Of a stretch of 64,000 nucleotides of DNA, positions 10,751 through 22,380 are shown one piece after another. Origin of the DNA: Botryosphaeria dothidea (taxonomy: Eukaryota > Ascomycota > Dothideomycetes > Botryosphaeriales > Botryosphaeriaceae); NCBI GenBank assembly GCA_011503125.2, contig WWBZ02000033.1:3782001-3846000 (forward strand). The letters run 5' to 3'. The first letter of the stretch is position 1, and the number at the start of each line of letters is the position of its first letter. The notes beneath the pieces were generated by a model that saw nothing but the letters and a program-made list of their open reading frames with translations, did not search any database and had not been told where the DNA came from. Made by a program: the position numbers and the translations under genes.

Positions 10751-12870
10751 TCACTGAGTGGTGTATATGAACGCATCATGCCCCATGCCGTGTCCGTGCT
10801 GATCCACCCTTTCTTGCCCAACGCTGCTCCGTGTTGGACCAAGCTCAATTTCCGACTCATTGCCAGTTTCCGTGGGGAGCGAAACCTGCTTCCGGGGGTT
10901 ATTTCGGCCGAACGAGGACAGGCGAGCGGGATAGCCGGTGGACCGTGAGGATCCGAATGTCTTCGTTAATTGTGGGGAAAGCTCGGAAGAGATGTGCCGG
11001 AATAGAAGGCGGATGGTGGGCAGACAGCTAGCGACGATGGCCGCCGAGGCCTCGATCCCGCTCCAGGCTATAGCAGGGACTGTCGTGTCTGCCATGGGAA
11101 TGAGTTGTAGCGTTCCAGAGGGAAAGGGGTTACTCACATGTCGGATCTGCCGCTTGGCCGGTTGAGATACCGTAGTCAATGAGGAACTTGAGCCTCACCA
11201 TGGATGCAACGCAACCACTTTCCCGGGGCGGTTAGCTCGAATGATTCGGATGTAGCAGGGTTATGGGGTAAAACTGCTTAACGTACAGACTTCCGACACT
11301 GAACATGATGATCAGCCCAATTCGCTTGTACACGTCGATTTTAAGAGTCCGCAGTTGTGGAATTGGAAGCATGAGCGTTGCTACATCTTGAGCGATGGTG
11401 ATGGCTGCTCCCGAATATGCAAGGTTGTTGAAATGCAGGCATTTGCCCCCCTCTACATCCTTGTCCCAAGTGTACGGGACAGGGATGCATTGAAGTGAAA
11501 GACTGAAAATATACACGGTGGTGGAACATGCTACTGAAGCAAAAACGATTTTTGCAGCAATTCCAAACCCATGGGATCGGAATATCTGCAAGAAGAAGAT
11601 GATAAGTGACAATTTTGTAATTCCCGTTATGAAGGCGTAGAGGATTTGCTCCACATAAACTTAACAACATTAGCAGATTTCAAAACCGTAGCATCCATTG
11701 AGACCTACTGTTGGATTTGAGAGTGAAGAGTGTGAGGTCAGAAAAGAGAGTAGATTCTGCCTCTCTCCTGAGAGGGAGGTCGTAGTAGCAGTAGTAGTTG
11801 CATTAACGTCTATCTGTACTAGCTTTACAGCCAGTTTTGCCTCCCATGGGGCTTGTTGACGGGTGGAGTAGCCACCTTTTCGCTGGACAAATGAGATCCT
11901 CCGCTTCCTATCTAATTTTTATTATAAAACCTGTCATTCACGGTTCCTCGTAACTCCCCCGGAACACCGCCGTTGATTCAAGGAGGCTTTGAAAGAGAAA
12001 CTACCCCGTTGGTCCGAGGAGGTTCCTAATCTTCTCTGCCCTTGTCGCAGTTCCTGGATACTCCCAGCCCGTTGCCAGGCGGCAGTCGATAAAGTGCCAT
12101 TGCGCCTTCTCAGCGCCGCATTTGCAGGTAAGTTCCGCCTTTTCATGCCCTAAGCGTCTGTGATACTCGGCGAAATCCCCGTGGCCGGTTCTTTCGGCTA
12201 GTAGCCGGTATAGTTTCTGCCTTGATAGCGCTAGCTCGGGGTTCCTTCCCTTCCCTATCTTAAGGCCTAGGTGCCGGTAGGTTGGTGTTTGGTGCTCCTC
12301 CCACCAAGCCTCGTAGATACGCGACCTCTCCGAGAGGGAGGTCGGTAGGCTTGCTTATATACACGAGTGATGACTACATAACCGAGGATACTAAAGATCC
12401 GAGAGAGAGTGCCGATGCGGGGTTGGGCATCAAAGAGTGTTGTTGTATAAAGGATAGAACATTCGAGATAACTGAGATGCCTGAGGTAGTAAGGCAAGAA
12501 AGTCTGACACCTACAGTATTTGAGTGCTTGCGCAAAATTGTAAGATGTATCGAATCGCCAGAGGTGAAGACCGAAGCCGTGTTCAACGCCTAGTCTGTCA
12601 ATATCTTTGTTTCATTACCTCGAGATGAAAGCACTTACTGATTAACACACTTGCCAGGGAAGCGGCGCTAAGAAGCTGAACGCTATCAGCACGTTTGAAC
12701 GACAGATGCTGAGCGTTATTTTGCATACTTACTGCCGCGATCAATATAAGCCAATCGTCCATACTCAGCTTCTTCTTGATCCATATCTTCCTGCATATTC
12801 GGATAGCTACGAATAATAGCTCAAGGCCGACAGCTATTATCTTCTCCCATTTGAGATAGTTCTGTCGTGA
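10751..12870 (-). CDS. Fungal rhodopsin-domain (seven-helix, PTH11-like) receptor, interrupted in an intron by a retroelement
   Basis: Exons read on the minus strand: about 12870-12733, 12675-12639, 12589-12515, [insertion], 11659-11287, 11217-11138, 11088-10751. From the second listed exon onward the joined frame is 903 bp with no stop, ending TTQ-stop. Motifs: LELLFVAIRICRKI and SMDDWLILIAA (helices 1-2), GFGLHLWRFD, EQILYAFITGITKLSLIIFF (helix 3), several hydrophobic helices, CVASMVRLKFLIDY, and AIAWSGIEASAAIVASCLPT (helix 7), then a polar cytoplasmic tail. This is the integral-membrane rhodopsin domain family of Pezizomycotina. The intron between 12589-12515 and 11659 holds an 801-bp solo LTR, so it grew from about 54 to 855 bp. 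The true start is not resolved: no in-frame ATG is seen in the first exon. Confidence 0.78.
11709..12509 (+). mobile_element. Solo LTR with 5-bp target duplication, holding a nested LINE fragment
   Basis: Begins TGTTGGATTT and ends AAGTCTGACA, i.e. TG...CA ends as in LTRs, and is flanked by a perfect 5-bp duplication CCTAC (11704-11708 and 12510-12514). Removing the nested LINE (11783-12325) and one copy of its 19-bp duplication leaves 239 bp, matching the 240-bp mutated copy at 59943-60182 end to end. It sits in an intron of the rhodopsin-type gene. The sequence shows little RIP. Confidence 0.88.
11783..12325 (-). mobile_element. 5'-truncated non-LTR retrotransposon (LINE), C-terminal end
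   Basis: On the minus strand a frame reads RNPELALSRQKLYRLLAER, then TGHGDFAEYHRRLGHE and LTCKCGAEKAQWHFIDC, the typical C-terminus of fungal Tad/I-type LINEs (SGHGDFAxYHxRF...CxCGxxKxxxHxxxC). The 3' end is a TAC-type simple repeat tail. It is flanked by near-perfect duplications of about 20 bp: CTCTCCTGAGAGGGAGGTCG at 11763-11782 and the same minus one T at 12326-12344. Only about 540 bp remain, as expected for abortive reverse transcription. It is a different family from the LINEs in the island at 45-64 kb. Confidence 0.82.
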
Positions 12871-14974
12871 ATTCGTTGGTTTTTTACACAGGTTGCCTTG
12901 GAGCTTGGCGAGATCTACGTCCCAGTAAGAATCTAGCGCATTCGATTTTACGATGGACGGAGACTACCGATAGTTTGTTGCATAGTGCATTTTGCCTGCA
13001 AACAGGGTTGGAGGACCTGTGCAAACTCATCACCGTGTCTGCATTGGCATGTAAAATCTGTTGCTGTGCAGTTGATGACAGGCAGTGCTTCCACCAAGCA
13101 CGGAAGCTGTCAAGTAGTCAGTGGATGAGAAAAAAATATTATATTCTTGGCTGGAATCCGTACTGAACATTTTGGGAGGTCGGAGAGGGAAAAGTCCGCA
13201 AGGGCAGTGCGGCAAAGTACACTCGAGAGAACAAAAAGTATAGCCCAGAACATATTGAATGAGCAGCCGTGCACTCTCGCAAAGCACTAGTGCTTGGAAC
13301 CATATTAGCTTATATTCTGAAAGGCTGGGAACCCATGTCTGATCCTACGCCCGGGGTCCGAGATTATCGATCTTGAAACAGTCCCAATGCATCGATCGGA
13401 GTCCCGTTGCTCTTTACCTCTGCCAGAAGTAACAGCACGAACAGGGTAGGAAAGGAGACACAACATGTCTTCTCTGCTTCGCAGACAGTGGCGGTTCTGC
13501 GGGTGTAATCCTTGACCTGCCGCATAGACTCCAAAATGAGCGTTTAGACGCGCAAATTTTAGAATAAGAAAAGAAAGAAGAAAAAAGAGGTGATTGCGTG
13601 CAGTATTCCTGGTGATTGGTAGATCTCTGCGTGGCCGCGGGCTGGAAATAAGGTTGCGGCAACACATCCGATTCCCGTTGCTCGACACGGATACTACCGG
13701 TGGGATGTGCATGACATGCCGGGGGCTTTTTCACGTTGTCCGAGCCGCAGCTCCTGAGACAACAAGAGGAGAAAGGTTCCCACAAGAAATGTGACGAGGG
13801 TGCTTGCGGATGGCTTCCGCAGCCGACCCGCTAGCGTATATTTGCTTTTTCCCGTGTTGCAACGGCTTTTCGGCCTATCACACCACAGTACACCGGACAG
13901 AACCCATGTTCGAAGGATCCGTAATATAGGCGCCAGCCATCGGCTGTGGAGTCAATCTGTAAGGACGTTTCTGTGCCACATCGCAATCGTGGAGAGGAGC
14001 GAAAGCAGCGAATGATGCCGTAATACGCAATGACATGACGTTCGGATTTCTGGGCACAGATCCGACAATCTTGAGCACGGCGAGTCGTCAATACCTTCAA
14101 TCAAGGACTACGACCATTCATCGGAGGACTCGTACCTGCGTACGCACCATTGAGGACGCCAAAGCCCGCCCCTGTCTCATACAATACCCCGGAGAAACTA
14201 TTCCGCCCGTCTGGATGACCGCCTCACTTTGCCGGCAGACTGGTATCATTCTGTCGGCAAAGTCGCCCATTGGATGGAACAAAGACCCCATTATCCTTCG
14301 ACCGGCGTAGTATGAAGTGTGATCCCTCTCATTTCGAACTCTTCCCAGAATCTCAATTACTTACGCGTCGACCCTTGGTCATACAACTCCAAATCTGTAT
14401 CAACCTCAGATGGTAGGAAGATGCAACATGGAATGCGGATCAGATGCTACACCTGGGGACATATTTCTCACTTAAGTACCGATCTCCAGCCATTCATCGG
14501 GAATCGATATTGTTGTTCCGCGGCCTCGTCAGCCTGAGGCAGATTTCCGGCCAGCGGATTTACAGCTCAACGCAAGTTTCGGGAACGACTGCATACTTTT
14601 CCAAGCTTTGTGAGGCTGTCCTGCGAGGCGTTTTTCTCTGAGTGCCAAGCCTTGAGCCCCTGCCTACCAACACCCGTTGAGGGCTCAAGGTAATATTTTT
14701 GGGACGGCCGCATCGTGACATCTTCTTTTCAGCTGGCACAGACAAGCGCCTTGTTCTGGCGTGCCTTGTGTGCTTAGCAACGCTACCGTGCCTTGAATCA
14801 GCGCCTCGACGAGTGCGCAGCTTATAGAACTCTCGGGGGCATTCCCTTACATAAATGACTCATTTCTCTCTACGTTCTTGTTCCTCTTGCCGTCGGCATT
14901 TGCGACTCTCCAATGAATGACATGCACTCTTCCATTCTAACTATCATATCTTCCCCCACATTAGAGAATCATTC
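12871..14974. other. Intergenic region
   Basis: About 2.1 kb between the rhodopsin-type gene and the lectin gene. Open frames on both strands are short and carry no motif I recognise. No repeat is seen. Confidence 0.4.
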
Positions 14975-15999
14975 TCAAGATGGGATAGCAAACCACTGCA
15001 CTGTTGCGGATGAAATTGAACTTCCGTCCCAAGAGTAAGTATTCGTATTGAACCCATCCTTCGTAACGGCCGAAACCTTGGTTCCGAAGCGGGGATTATT
15101 GTTGGTTCCGCTAAGATCGAATGAGCTTAAACCGACAAGGACATTCGGTGGCTGAGAAAATTTGCCCTTTGGGAATTCACAATTCCCATCCAAGGATGCG
15201 TTCTGTTTAAGCTCGGCTACGTCATGATATGTCCCAACGGCGCAGTACGAGCCATTGTCGATTGCGATCCAGGATACGGAGCACTGTATCAAAGCTGAGT
15301 TCGACGACCCGATGTTCATCATAAAACCGTTCTCACCGACGTTCGTGGCGGAGACGTCAACGCGCTTGCCGTCTCGGATACGCAAGTCCAGTCCAGATAT
15401 CCATGTCAGGACCTGGGGCACTGTCGAGAAGGGCTTGGCAAATCTCACGTTTCTCTGAACCGAGCCGTGAGCGTGGAAAATGCCTCCCTGAATTCCAAAC
15501 GCATCGGGGCGTATGCCGACCCACGAGAACTCGCCGCTGCCGATCAATTAATTTTTGAGTAGCTCACTGGAGGGAAGATTTTGGACGACTTACCCGTAGA
15601 ATATGGAGCTTGACCACTGATCGACACCGATGCTAAATTCTTTACTGGTTGTGAAGTTCGTGCTGGCTGAGAAGCGCATATTCCCTCCGTGCCAAGTGTC
15701 CATTTTCCGGAAGCCCGTCAGAATCAGTGGCATTGGTCTGTCCGGGAAAGGATTGTCATATTGCACGATTGCTGAAGTACGTGGCACTGGAGATTTGTAG
15801 TCGTGGATTTTGTAAGTGTCCCACACGCCACTCGGAATCGCCTCGCTGTCAAGAGATCCGTTCACACTGTCAGGATTCCCAACCATCGCAGGAACAGGAT
15901 GATTTACGTTGCTCCATATAGGAGCGATTCGAGTGAAACCAAGGTCCAAACCTCCATCAAGCGAAGTTTGCCCCCCAGAAGCCGTGGACGTACCCACCC
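14975..15999 (-). CDS. H-type lectin domain protein (5' end unresolved)
   Basis: Two exons are clear (about 15999-15594 and 15536-14975, intron 15593-15537 with GTAAGT donor), together about 320 residues. Three tandem beta-rich units share the pattern aromatic-x-F...FxxxPxVLxxISGLDL and WIAIDNGSY..., typical of the H-type lectin domain (named from Helix pomatia agglutinin), e.g. VRFAKPFSTVPQVLTWISGL and KGKFSQPPNVLVGLSSFDL. It probably binds carbohydrate. The upstream boundary is an acceptor-like CCTAG at about 16000; no in-frame ATG precedes it, so a short first exon further upstream is missing from my model. No signal peptide can be judged. The gene diverges from the ankyrin-family gene beginning at 16144. 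Confidence 0.68.
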
Positions 16000-16143
16000 T
16001 CTAGGATAGGGTCGAAGTGGACCGTCTGCAATCCCTCAAACAGGGCACCACCGCGGATTGAACACTCCTGTTCGGGCTCTTTCCAGTCAGGTGACTGTCC
16101 GACAAGCGTGGATCCACGATTCGTTGAGAGCCGCAAGGCGGTG

Positions 16144-18765
16144 ATGCGATCCCTTTTGGTATCGATGGAGTCTGATCGGCCGGTTTCGATGGAGCATCCA
16201 TTTCAACAACAAGTCCTGATGCTCTTAGCAAAACCAGGCGCTCTGAAACATGCCTGTGACATTTCTCGCGACAAGCCTTCGTTTGCACGCCGCCGGCCTA
16301 AGGCATGCAAATGTGGGCGGGGCGAAATACTTGCTCAAAAACGTCTGACGGTCGGCCAGATCAGCGCGATCTACGGTTCTTTGATTCTGCATCGTCGTTC
16401 ATGTCCTCTCTGGTCATCCCTAGAGCAGACCCAGAATTTCGGCTTTGTAGTTTCGAGTCAGCACCTTAAAGTGGCCATCCAGCTCGGGATGTCGATAAAC
16501 CATGAAGCTGGAGGCGTCTCAATAGGCCCCATGCTCCTTCTAAGGGGGATGAAACGACCTGACTCTCCCGCGTTTCTTGTCATGAGGGACCTTCGAAAAA
16601 CATTTGATCTTCTTTGTCTTGAGACCTGTGGTGAAGATATATTTCTCACAATTTTGACTGAGAGCGCGCGAAAGATCCTGCAAATATTTGCCGAAGGAAA
16701 AGCATCACCCGGTGAGATTGATGAATACGGAAACTCCTTATTACATGTAAGAATCCTTAGAAAGGTGGAGATCCTTACTGACTTAAAGCAGCTATTACCA
16801 TACGCTCTAGAAACAGCTTGGAAATTCCGTGGCCATTCACCCTTTCTACAGCGTTGTGCAACGCAATTCGTTGAGGCTCTATTATCATCACGAGTTTCTG
16901 CAAACGCCATCAGAGACGATGAATAGTATGAAATACCCAAGTAATTTCTTTTTACCAACACTCGCTGAGCAATTGAAAGCACCGTCCTTGAAGCAAGTCT
17001 CCGAATTCCCCGCTATGGTGGGCTGGACGAAGGAACCTCAGGTCAACACTATTGCTGCACTGAGGTAATCCTAGATGTAGGAGGCTATCTTTGCAATTTT
17101 CCATTCTGGTTTAAAAAATGGCACTCTGTGCCGGAGCAAATCCGATGGACATTAATTGAAGGTCTGTGGCCCAAGATATCTCGAAAATGACTTAGTGTCG
17201 AACGGTGCGAGAAAGAATTCACCGCTGGTCTTCTTATTATTGTTACTAAGGTCTGCTATATACGTATGATTATCGGATTTACGGAAATACGCATAATCGG
17301 GGAAAATGAGGTGTGTAGGGGTAAGTGTATGGTGCGGCAAAAAGCAAAGAAAGAACGCGTGTATAAGCAAAAGCAAAATAAAACACGTGATCACGGGCCA
17401 ATGTGGTTGACACTTAGTCTTACCACTCTAGACTTTGAGGGTTCTCCAATCTGTCAAGCTATCTTATTGCAGTCGGTAGAGCGCCTCAGAGACTGTTTGT
17501 CAGGAAACCCTCGTCTAGCAAACGACACCGTTGAAGGGCGTTTCGAACCTCTGCACCTATGCATGCTTTGGCCGTAAGGTCTGCAAGTGCTCGTAGATGC
17601 GGGAGCAGAGGTAAACGGGGACCCTGACATCGCTGAAGATGCTATTCGATACCGAAACGTAGAGTCTCTGCGTGTGCTGCTTGATGCTGGATGTATGTTT
17701 CCCTTGGGCAACATTCGGCGTCTGGTTCCTGCTGCGGAAATAGTTCAGACTCTCCTGCAAAATCTAATAGCCCGGCGGAAGGATCTTCAGCAACTCGCCT
17801 GCCAAATCCTCCCAGAACGTGTGTTAGCGAGCTTGAATTTGAAGGAAGACCGGATTCTGGACGACAAGGCTGGACTAGTATGCGCTGCCTTGGAGTCGCA
17901 CAAATTCATTATTCCTCAGCCTTTGAGGAACTGCGTGGCGAAGCACAAACCAACAGTATACCATGGAATAGCATCGATCGACGTCGAAACGGCCGAAATG
18001 TTCTATCGCTGTGGATTCCACGATGTCGACTATCCGGACACTAGCGGAACCACTCCCGTGATGGAAAGTTTCAACTTTGAACTTTTGTTCTGGTTCGTCG
18101 ATAAAGGCGCCAATCTCCTCCGCCCTAGGTGTCCGCAAGGTCTTCCAGCTTTCTCCTGCGCTTTGGATTATATGTGGCGCTCATTTTGGAGTCGGCAAAA
18201 CTCAATCCCTCCCGAGCTAGCTCTATGCGCAAGAGAGCCTTTCAGCTGTGGACTACAAAATAGGGACAAATGCAACTGCGCCTGCTCATTGGGTGGTTGC
18301 ACTGCGATCAGTTTCCTGCTGAGGTACTCAAATTGGTGGATAAAGTGGCTTGAAGAAAGTCATGGTCTCGATGAGTGTCCACACTTCCAGTTCTTGAAAC
18401 CCATCTTCGAGGACGACGAAGATTCCTTCTCACAATTCGTTCCGGGTATCATACGGAGCCTTACGTTCAACAAGCTGGAACTGTCCCACACGTGCTGCAG
18501 AGATCCCGTAGAGCGGAGCAATCATTTCTTTCGGCCCGAGGAAGTTATTGAGATCCAAGAGGAAGAGAGGGAGGTGATTGAGGACCTGAAAGATCTCGTT
18601 GAAGAATTTCTCTTCAAATGGGATGAACTTGGGATCCCCATCTTCGACTTCATGAAAGGATATTGGAGAGACCGCATGAACGAGTATTTGAAGGTAAAGA
18701 GCCAGCCGGATGAGGAGGAGCTAAAGAGGATTGCGGATCTAGGTGTCATCCTGAATGTGGAATAA
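16144..18765 (+). pseudogene. Ankyrin-repeat family gene with an in-frame stop
   Basis: The N-terminal block has a CxCG zinc-like motif (ACKCGRGE), a serine-rich region and DEYGNSLLH, which in this Pezizomycotina family introduces the ankyrin repeats. Further on are repeat pieces EPLHLCMLWP and LQVLVDAGAEVNGD, SLRVLLDAGC, and a long C-terminal half with the family signature CNCACSLGGCTAISFLLRY and an acidic tail. The frame between LHLCMLWP and GLQVLVDAGA is continuous except for TAA at 17575-17577. A donor-like GTAAGG overlaps the stop, but an intron there would delete a good ankyrin helix, so I favour a nonsense mutation, plausibly CAA to TAA. An intron probably starts at about 16748. The part 16927-17400 has no convincing frame, so decay may be wider. 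Confidence 0.58.
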
Positions 18766-18906
18766 GAAAGATGGTGCAGAGCTAGTATTCGCTGCACAAA
18801 CTGGGTTTGTGGAGCCATCCATGAAGGCAATCAAGCTGTATGATACAATTGAAGTAGACACGACCGGCTTCTCCAAGCATCCTCTGAATCTACAGCCGTG
18901 ACGGGC

Positions 18907-20634
18907 TCAGTATGTAACAGAGTCGGCACATTCCCGCTCAATGAGCTCCTTGTGAAATTGGCTCCGCGGCCTGATCTTCACCGGGAAAGGCGGGTTCTTG
19001 ACTTGCTCCCATTCTGAGCGGAATTGGTCGATTGGATGTGCCTACAGGGTCAGCGAATTGGCCTCGATCCTGCGGATTTCAGCTCCTCGACTTACTGGAT
19101 CTTCTTCAAAATCGAAAAAATATAAGAGACGAGCAAAGGCAATCCACAAGTTGCCAATAGCAACATTATATCCGACACAGACACGACGTCCTAAGATGAA
19201 TAAGTATTGAGTTAATGGAAGGAGTTATCACGACGTACCTGCTCCGAAAGCCCAATGTCCCTTGGTAGCATTGTGTAAGTCATCGTTCAAGAACCGTTTT
19301 GGCAAGAACTCGATGGGTCTGTCGTAGTCGACTGCACTCAGAGCAATGTCGTATGCATTCCATGTAAAGACAGTGCCAGCGGGGAAGTTGTAGCCTTCGT
19401 ACTCGTCGTCCTTGGTGAGCATGTGTGGAATACCGGTTGAAACGAATGGACGCCATCGCAGAACCTCCTTGACCACAGCCATGATGTACGGTAGCTTCTC
19501 CTTGTCAGAAAACACGGGCAACCGCTCAGCATTATATCCACAAATTTCATCCAGCTCCGCCCTCGCTGTCTTGACAAAGTCTGGATACAATGCCGCAGCG
19601 GCGAGTAGCTTATTGATGCTAGTGCGAGAAGTGTCAGAGCCAGCCTCCATAAGGGCTCCAAGAGCGAAACATTTATGTGTCTCGTCAAATGGAGTTTTAT
19701 AAGATGTTTGCTCAAAATCTACAGCGAAGCAGGGTGGGGCATTTCCGTTAGCCATCTTCTCTCTAATGCGGTCGAGCTCGCGTTTGTACACGCTTGCAGC
19801 TATAGTCAGCTTCGAGGTGCTTTCAGGTTTTGGGATCTGTTCGTACCGGCGCGTCTCGTGGAACCACTTTTCGCCATATGGCCTCCACCATTGCAGAAAT
19901 TTAGGTAGGCGTGCCACCCAGGTAAACATGTCAACAATGTTGGCACCAGCAGTCAGGTTCGATGTCATGACCTCGGCTGTTTCAAACAGCTCTTATAGCT
20001 CTGGATCCTCCATTCGAGCTCTGCGTCCAAACACTACGCTCATCACAACCAAATTCGAATAACGCAGGTTGGCTTTGTACCATTTCTCTGGTGAATGCAG
20101 ATATTCGTAGAGTAGCTGCTTCGACTCAAGCTGTTGATATGGGTAGAATTTCGTCTCCTGCTGCTGTCCGTTCAGGACACCATGCATTACCTTCCGCAAA
20201 GCCCGCCAACGATCGGAGTACGGCATCAGAACCATCCGGTATCCTCCGGAGAGCGTTTCTTGAACCATAGGCATTTCCGGACGGGATGAGTAGATGGCTG
20301 AGCGCTTCTCCAAGAGATCGGTCACCACGCGGCTGGAGTTGAGGAAGACCCACGTCTTGTTGCCAAGCTGGCAAGTAAACCTGAATAATTTGAACCGCTG
20401 TAAACTTTTAAGGTAGGTATTGGCTACTCACATTTCTCCATACTTCTCAGCCATCTCAGCAGCCCACATTCCTGCATGCGGTCCAACTTGAAAAGTGTTT
20501 CCAATAACAGGCCATCCTGGAATGCGTGGAGGGAGCTTGTACTTTTTGCCGAAGGTATAAGAGTGGATTCCCCGGTAAATCAGAAATACCGCTGCAGCGA
20601 GGAGAACAAGCGGAAGCATCAAGCGTGACTCCAT
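18907..20634 (-). pseudogene. Cytochrome P450 with a single in-frame stop codon
   Basis: Four exons (20634-20432, 20380-19239, 19190-19096, 19041-18907) join to 524 codons with consistent phases. An N-terminal membrane anchor (LMLPLVLLAAAVFLIYRGI) and Pro-rich hinge (KLPPRIPGWPVIGNTFQ) precede the core. Seen are the I-helix EAGSDTS, the K-helix ExxR as EVLR, the PxRF-like LPKRF, and the haem-binding FGAGRRVCVG, split by an intron after FGA. All catalytic motifs are intact, yet codon 197 is TAA (19993-19995) between DPEL and ELFETAEV. A CAA to TAA change fits RIP-type mutation. It would be an ER-bound monooxygenase, perhaps of the neighbouring biosynthetic block. Sequencing error is possible; without it, the protein would end before the active site. 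Confidence 0.8.
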
Positions 20635-21597
20635 TTTGTAACCTTGAAAACCTTTGGGATACAATGAAAGCAAAGAGTGGCGGTCCGCGGTATATAAGAC
20701 CGTGGTTGTTCCAGATGAGCGGAGAACAAATTCCTGAAATCGTGTTCCCAGGGTGGTCCCGAGCCGGATCTGACACGAAGAAGGGAATACCACTGAAGAT
20801 CATCGCGCAGACAGGGGCACTGCCTCTCATCACCTACGGGTATGCGCGGTTCAGCCCGGAGGTAGCGCGTAGACAGACTTGGCTTCGTGGGGCCTTATGG
20901 GAAAAACACGGTATTGGATCGAAACAGGGTCAGCAGTCTGTGAAGTTGAGACGGTGTGCAGATCGAAAGCATCTACGCTGACGTTAATATTCAGTAAAAA
21001 GTTTAAAATCCACGTCTTGTATTTCTACGCTCTGTCACCTATTCTGTTTTATGAATGTAGTGCATGTGATAGTCTTGAGATATTGCTTAGATAAGCAATT
21101 GAAAATAAGGAGAGAACAGCGCAGCGGAACACTTCCTTCTGCGGGAGATGAAACTGATTCGGAAGTGACAACTTCAGGGTCCTCGTCCGGATTCGAGTGT
21201 CGAACAGGAGAACCCGGAGAGTTTACGGGTCTGAGCGTATAGCACCGGATCTGTCAGCCTCAACTTGGCGGGGGTTCCGCCGCCGCCGCCGTAACAGCCC
21301 AGCGGCTGCAGGGTTCTCCGCCTCCGCAATACTGAGCGAATTGTATACCCGGAATTCCTACTAGTTCACTGGCACAAGTAGCTGATGAAAGCCATAATAG
21401 GGATGTTACCCGAAATATTCGGCCCCACTTTGGGATACATTATTGTCACTAGTTCAATCAGTATAGAAGCGCTTCAGATTCCAACGAGAATAATTTCCAT
21501 GAACTGTGGAGATCTTCCGGGCCGTGATTCGTTATCTGACGCTTTCATCACAATATACTTCGACAAAATCGTGCAGTCGGCCACACCACCACAAACC
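20635..21597. other. Divergent intergenic region between P450 and SDR
   Basis: About 960 bp shared by two divergent genes. It contains the P450 TATA element near 20691 and a short GC-rich stretch of CCG repeats near 21280-21295. Coordinated control from this region is plausible but not shown. Confidence 0.45.
20691..20698 (-). promoter_or_regulatory. TATA-like element of the P450 gene
   Basis: CTTATATA on the minus strand, about 57 bp upstream of the P450 ATG, directly next to a CCGCGG palindrome at 20685-20690 that could serve a Zn2Cys6 factor. Confidence 0.45.
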
Positions 21598-22380
21598 ATG
21601 CAGCAAACACTCAGCGGCAAAGTCGCCATCGTCAGCGGCTCCTCCGCTGGCATCGGAGCCGCAATCGCGCGCGAACTGTCCCGCCGCGGCGCCCACGTCG
21701 CCATCAACTATCCCTCCCCATCCGAGGCGCCGGCCGCCCGAGCAGTGCAAGCGAGCCTCGAAGGCAGCGGGCGCTCCATCGCCATCGAAGCCGACCTGTC
21801 CACGACCGACGGGCCCCAGAAGCTCGCCTCCGCGGCCGCCGCCGCGCTCGGCGGCACGATCGACATCCTGGTCAACAACGCGGGCCGCAGCGCGCTGTGC
21901 AGCCTCGCGTCCGCCTCGGGCGCCGAGCTCGCGCGCACCTGGGACGCCGTCGTGAACCTCAACGGGCGCGGCACGCTGCTGCTCACGCGCGCCGTCCTGC
22001 CGCTGCTCGCGCGCGCCGGCTCGCGCATCGTCAGCGTCGGCAGCTCGACGTCGCGCGACCCGGACCCGGACATGAGCGTCTACGCCGGGTCGAAGGGCAT
22101 GGTCGAGAGTTTCACGCGCTGCTGGGCCCGGGAGCTCCCGCGGCGCTACGGCTGCACCGTCAACACCGTCGCGCCGGGCCCGGTCGCGACCGAGGCGCTG
22201 CTCGGCGCGCCGCTCCCGTTTACCGATTCCTTGCGCGAGAAGGCTGAGCGGGTTCCGGTGGCGTCGCGGTTTGCGGAACCGGAAGAGGTTGCGTGGACGG
22301 TGGCGATGCTGTGTGAGGAGAAGGCGGGATGGCTGAATGGGCTGTATATACCTGTCTCTGGCGGGTATAATTTGTTGTGA
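21598..22380 (+). CDS. Short-chain dehydrogenase/reductase (SDR)
   Basis: Intronless, 260 residues, classical SDR length. The Rossmann motif VSGSSAGIGAA sits at about residue 13, the NNAG motif at about 93, and the catalytic YxxxK as YAGSK near 163 with the partner Ser in SVGSSTS. The end (GLYIPVSGGYNLL) is the usual SDR C-terminus. The ATG at 21598 follows an ACC context and starts the conserved fold 10 residues later; an upstream in-frame extension is not conserved-looking. It would reduce a keto group or oxidise an alcohol with NAD(P)H; the substrate is unknown. Its third codon positions are very rich in G and C, unlike the second SDR at 43584. It lies between the P450 and the NRPS-like reductase. 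Confidence 0.88.
   Translation: MQQTLSGKVAIVSGSSAGIGAAIARELSRRGAHVAINYPSPSEAPAARAVQASLEGSGRSIAIEADLSTTDGPQKLASAAAAALGGTIDILVNNAGRSALCSLASASGAELARTWDAVVNLNGRGTLLLTRAVLPLLARAGSRIVSVGSSTSRDPDPDMSVYAGSKGMVESFTRCWARELPRRYGCTVNTVAPGPVATEALLGAPLPFTDSLREKAERVPVASRFAEPEEVAWTVAMLCEEKAGWLNGLYIPVSGGYNLL

Noticed and set aside
17569..17625. Intron over the ankyrin-gene stop (donor-like GTAAGG at 17574)
   Set aside because: Splicing there would remove LQVLVDAGAEV, a normal ankyrin helix, and no convincing acceptor restores the frame.
21385..21597. N-terminal extension of the SDR from 21385
   Set aside because: The 71 extra codons are in frame but lie before the promoter-like CA-rich leader, and the SDR fold starts ten residues after the ATG at 21598.
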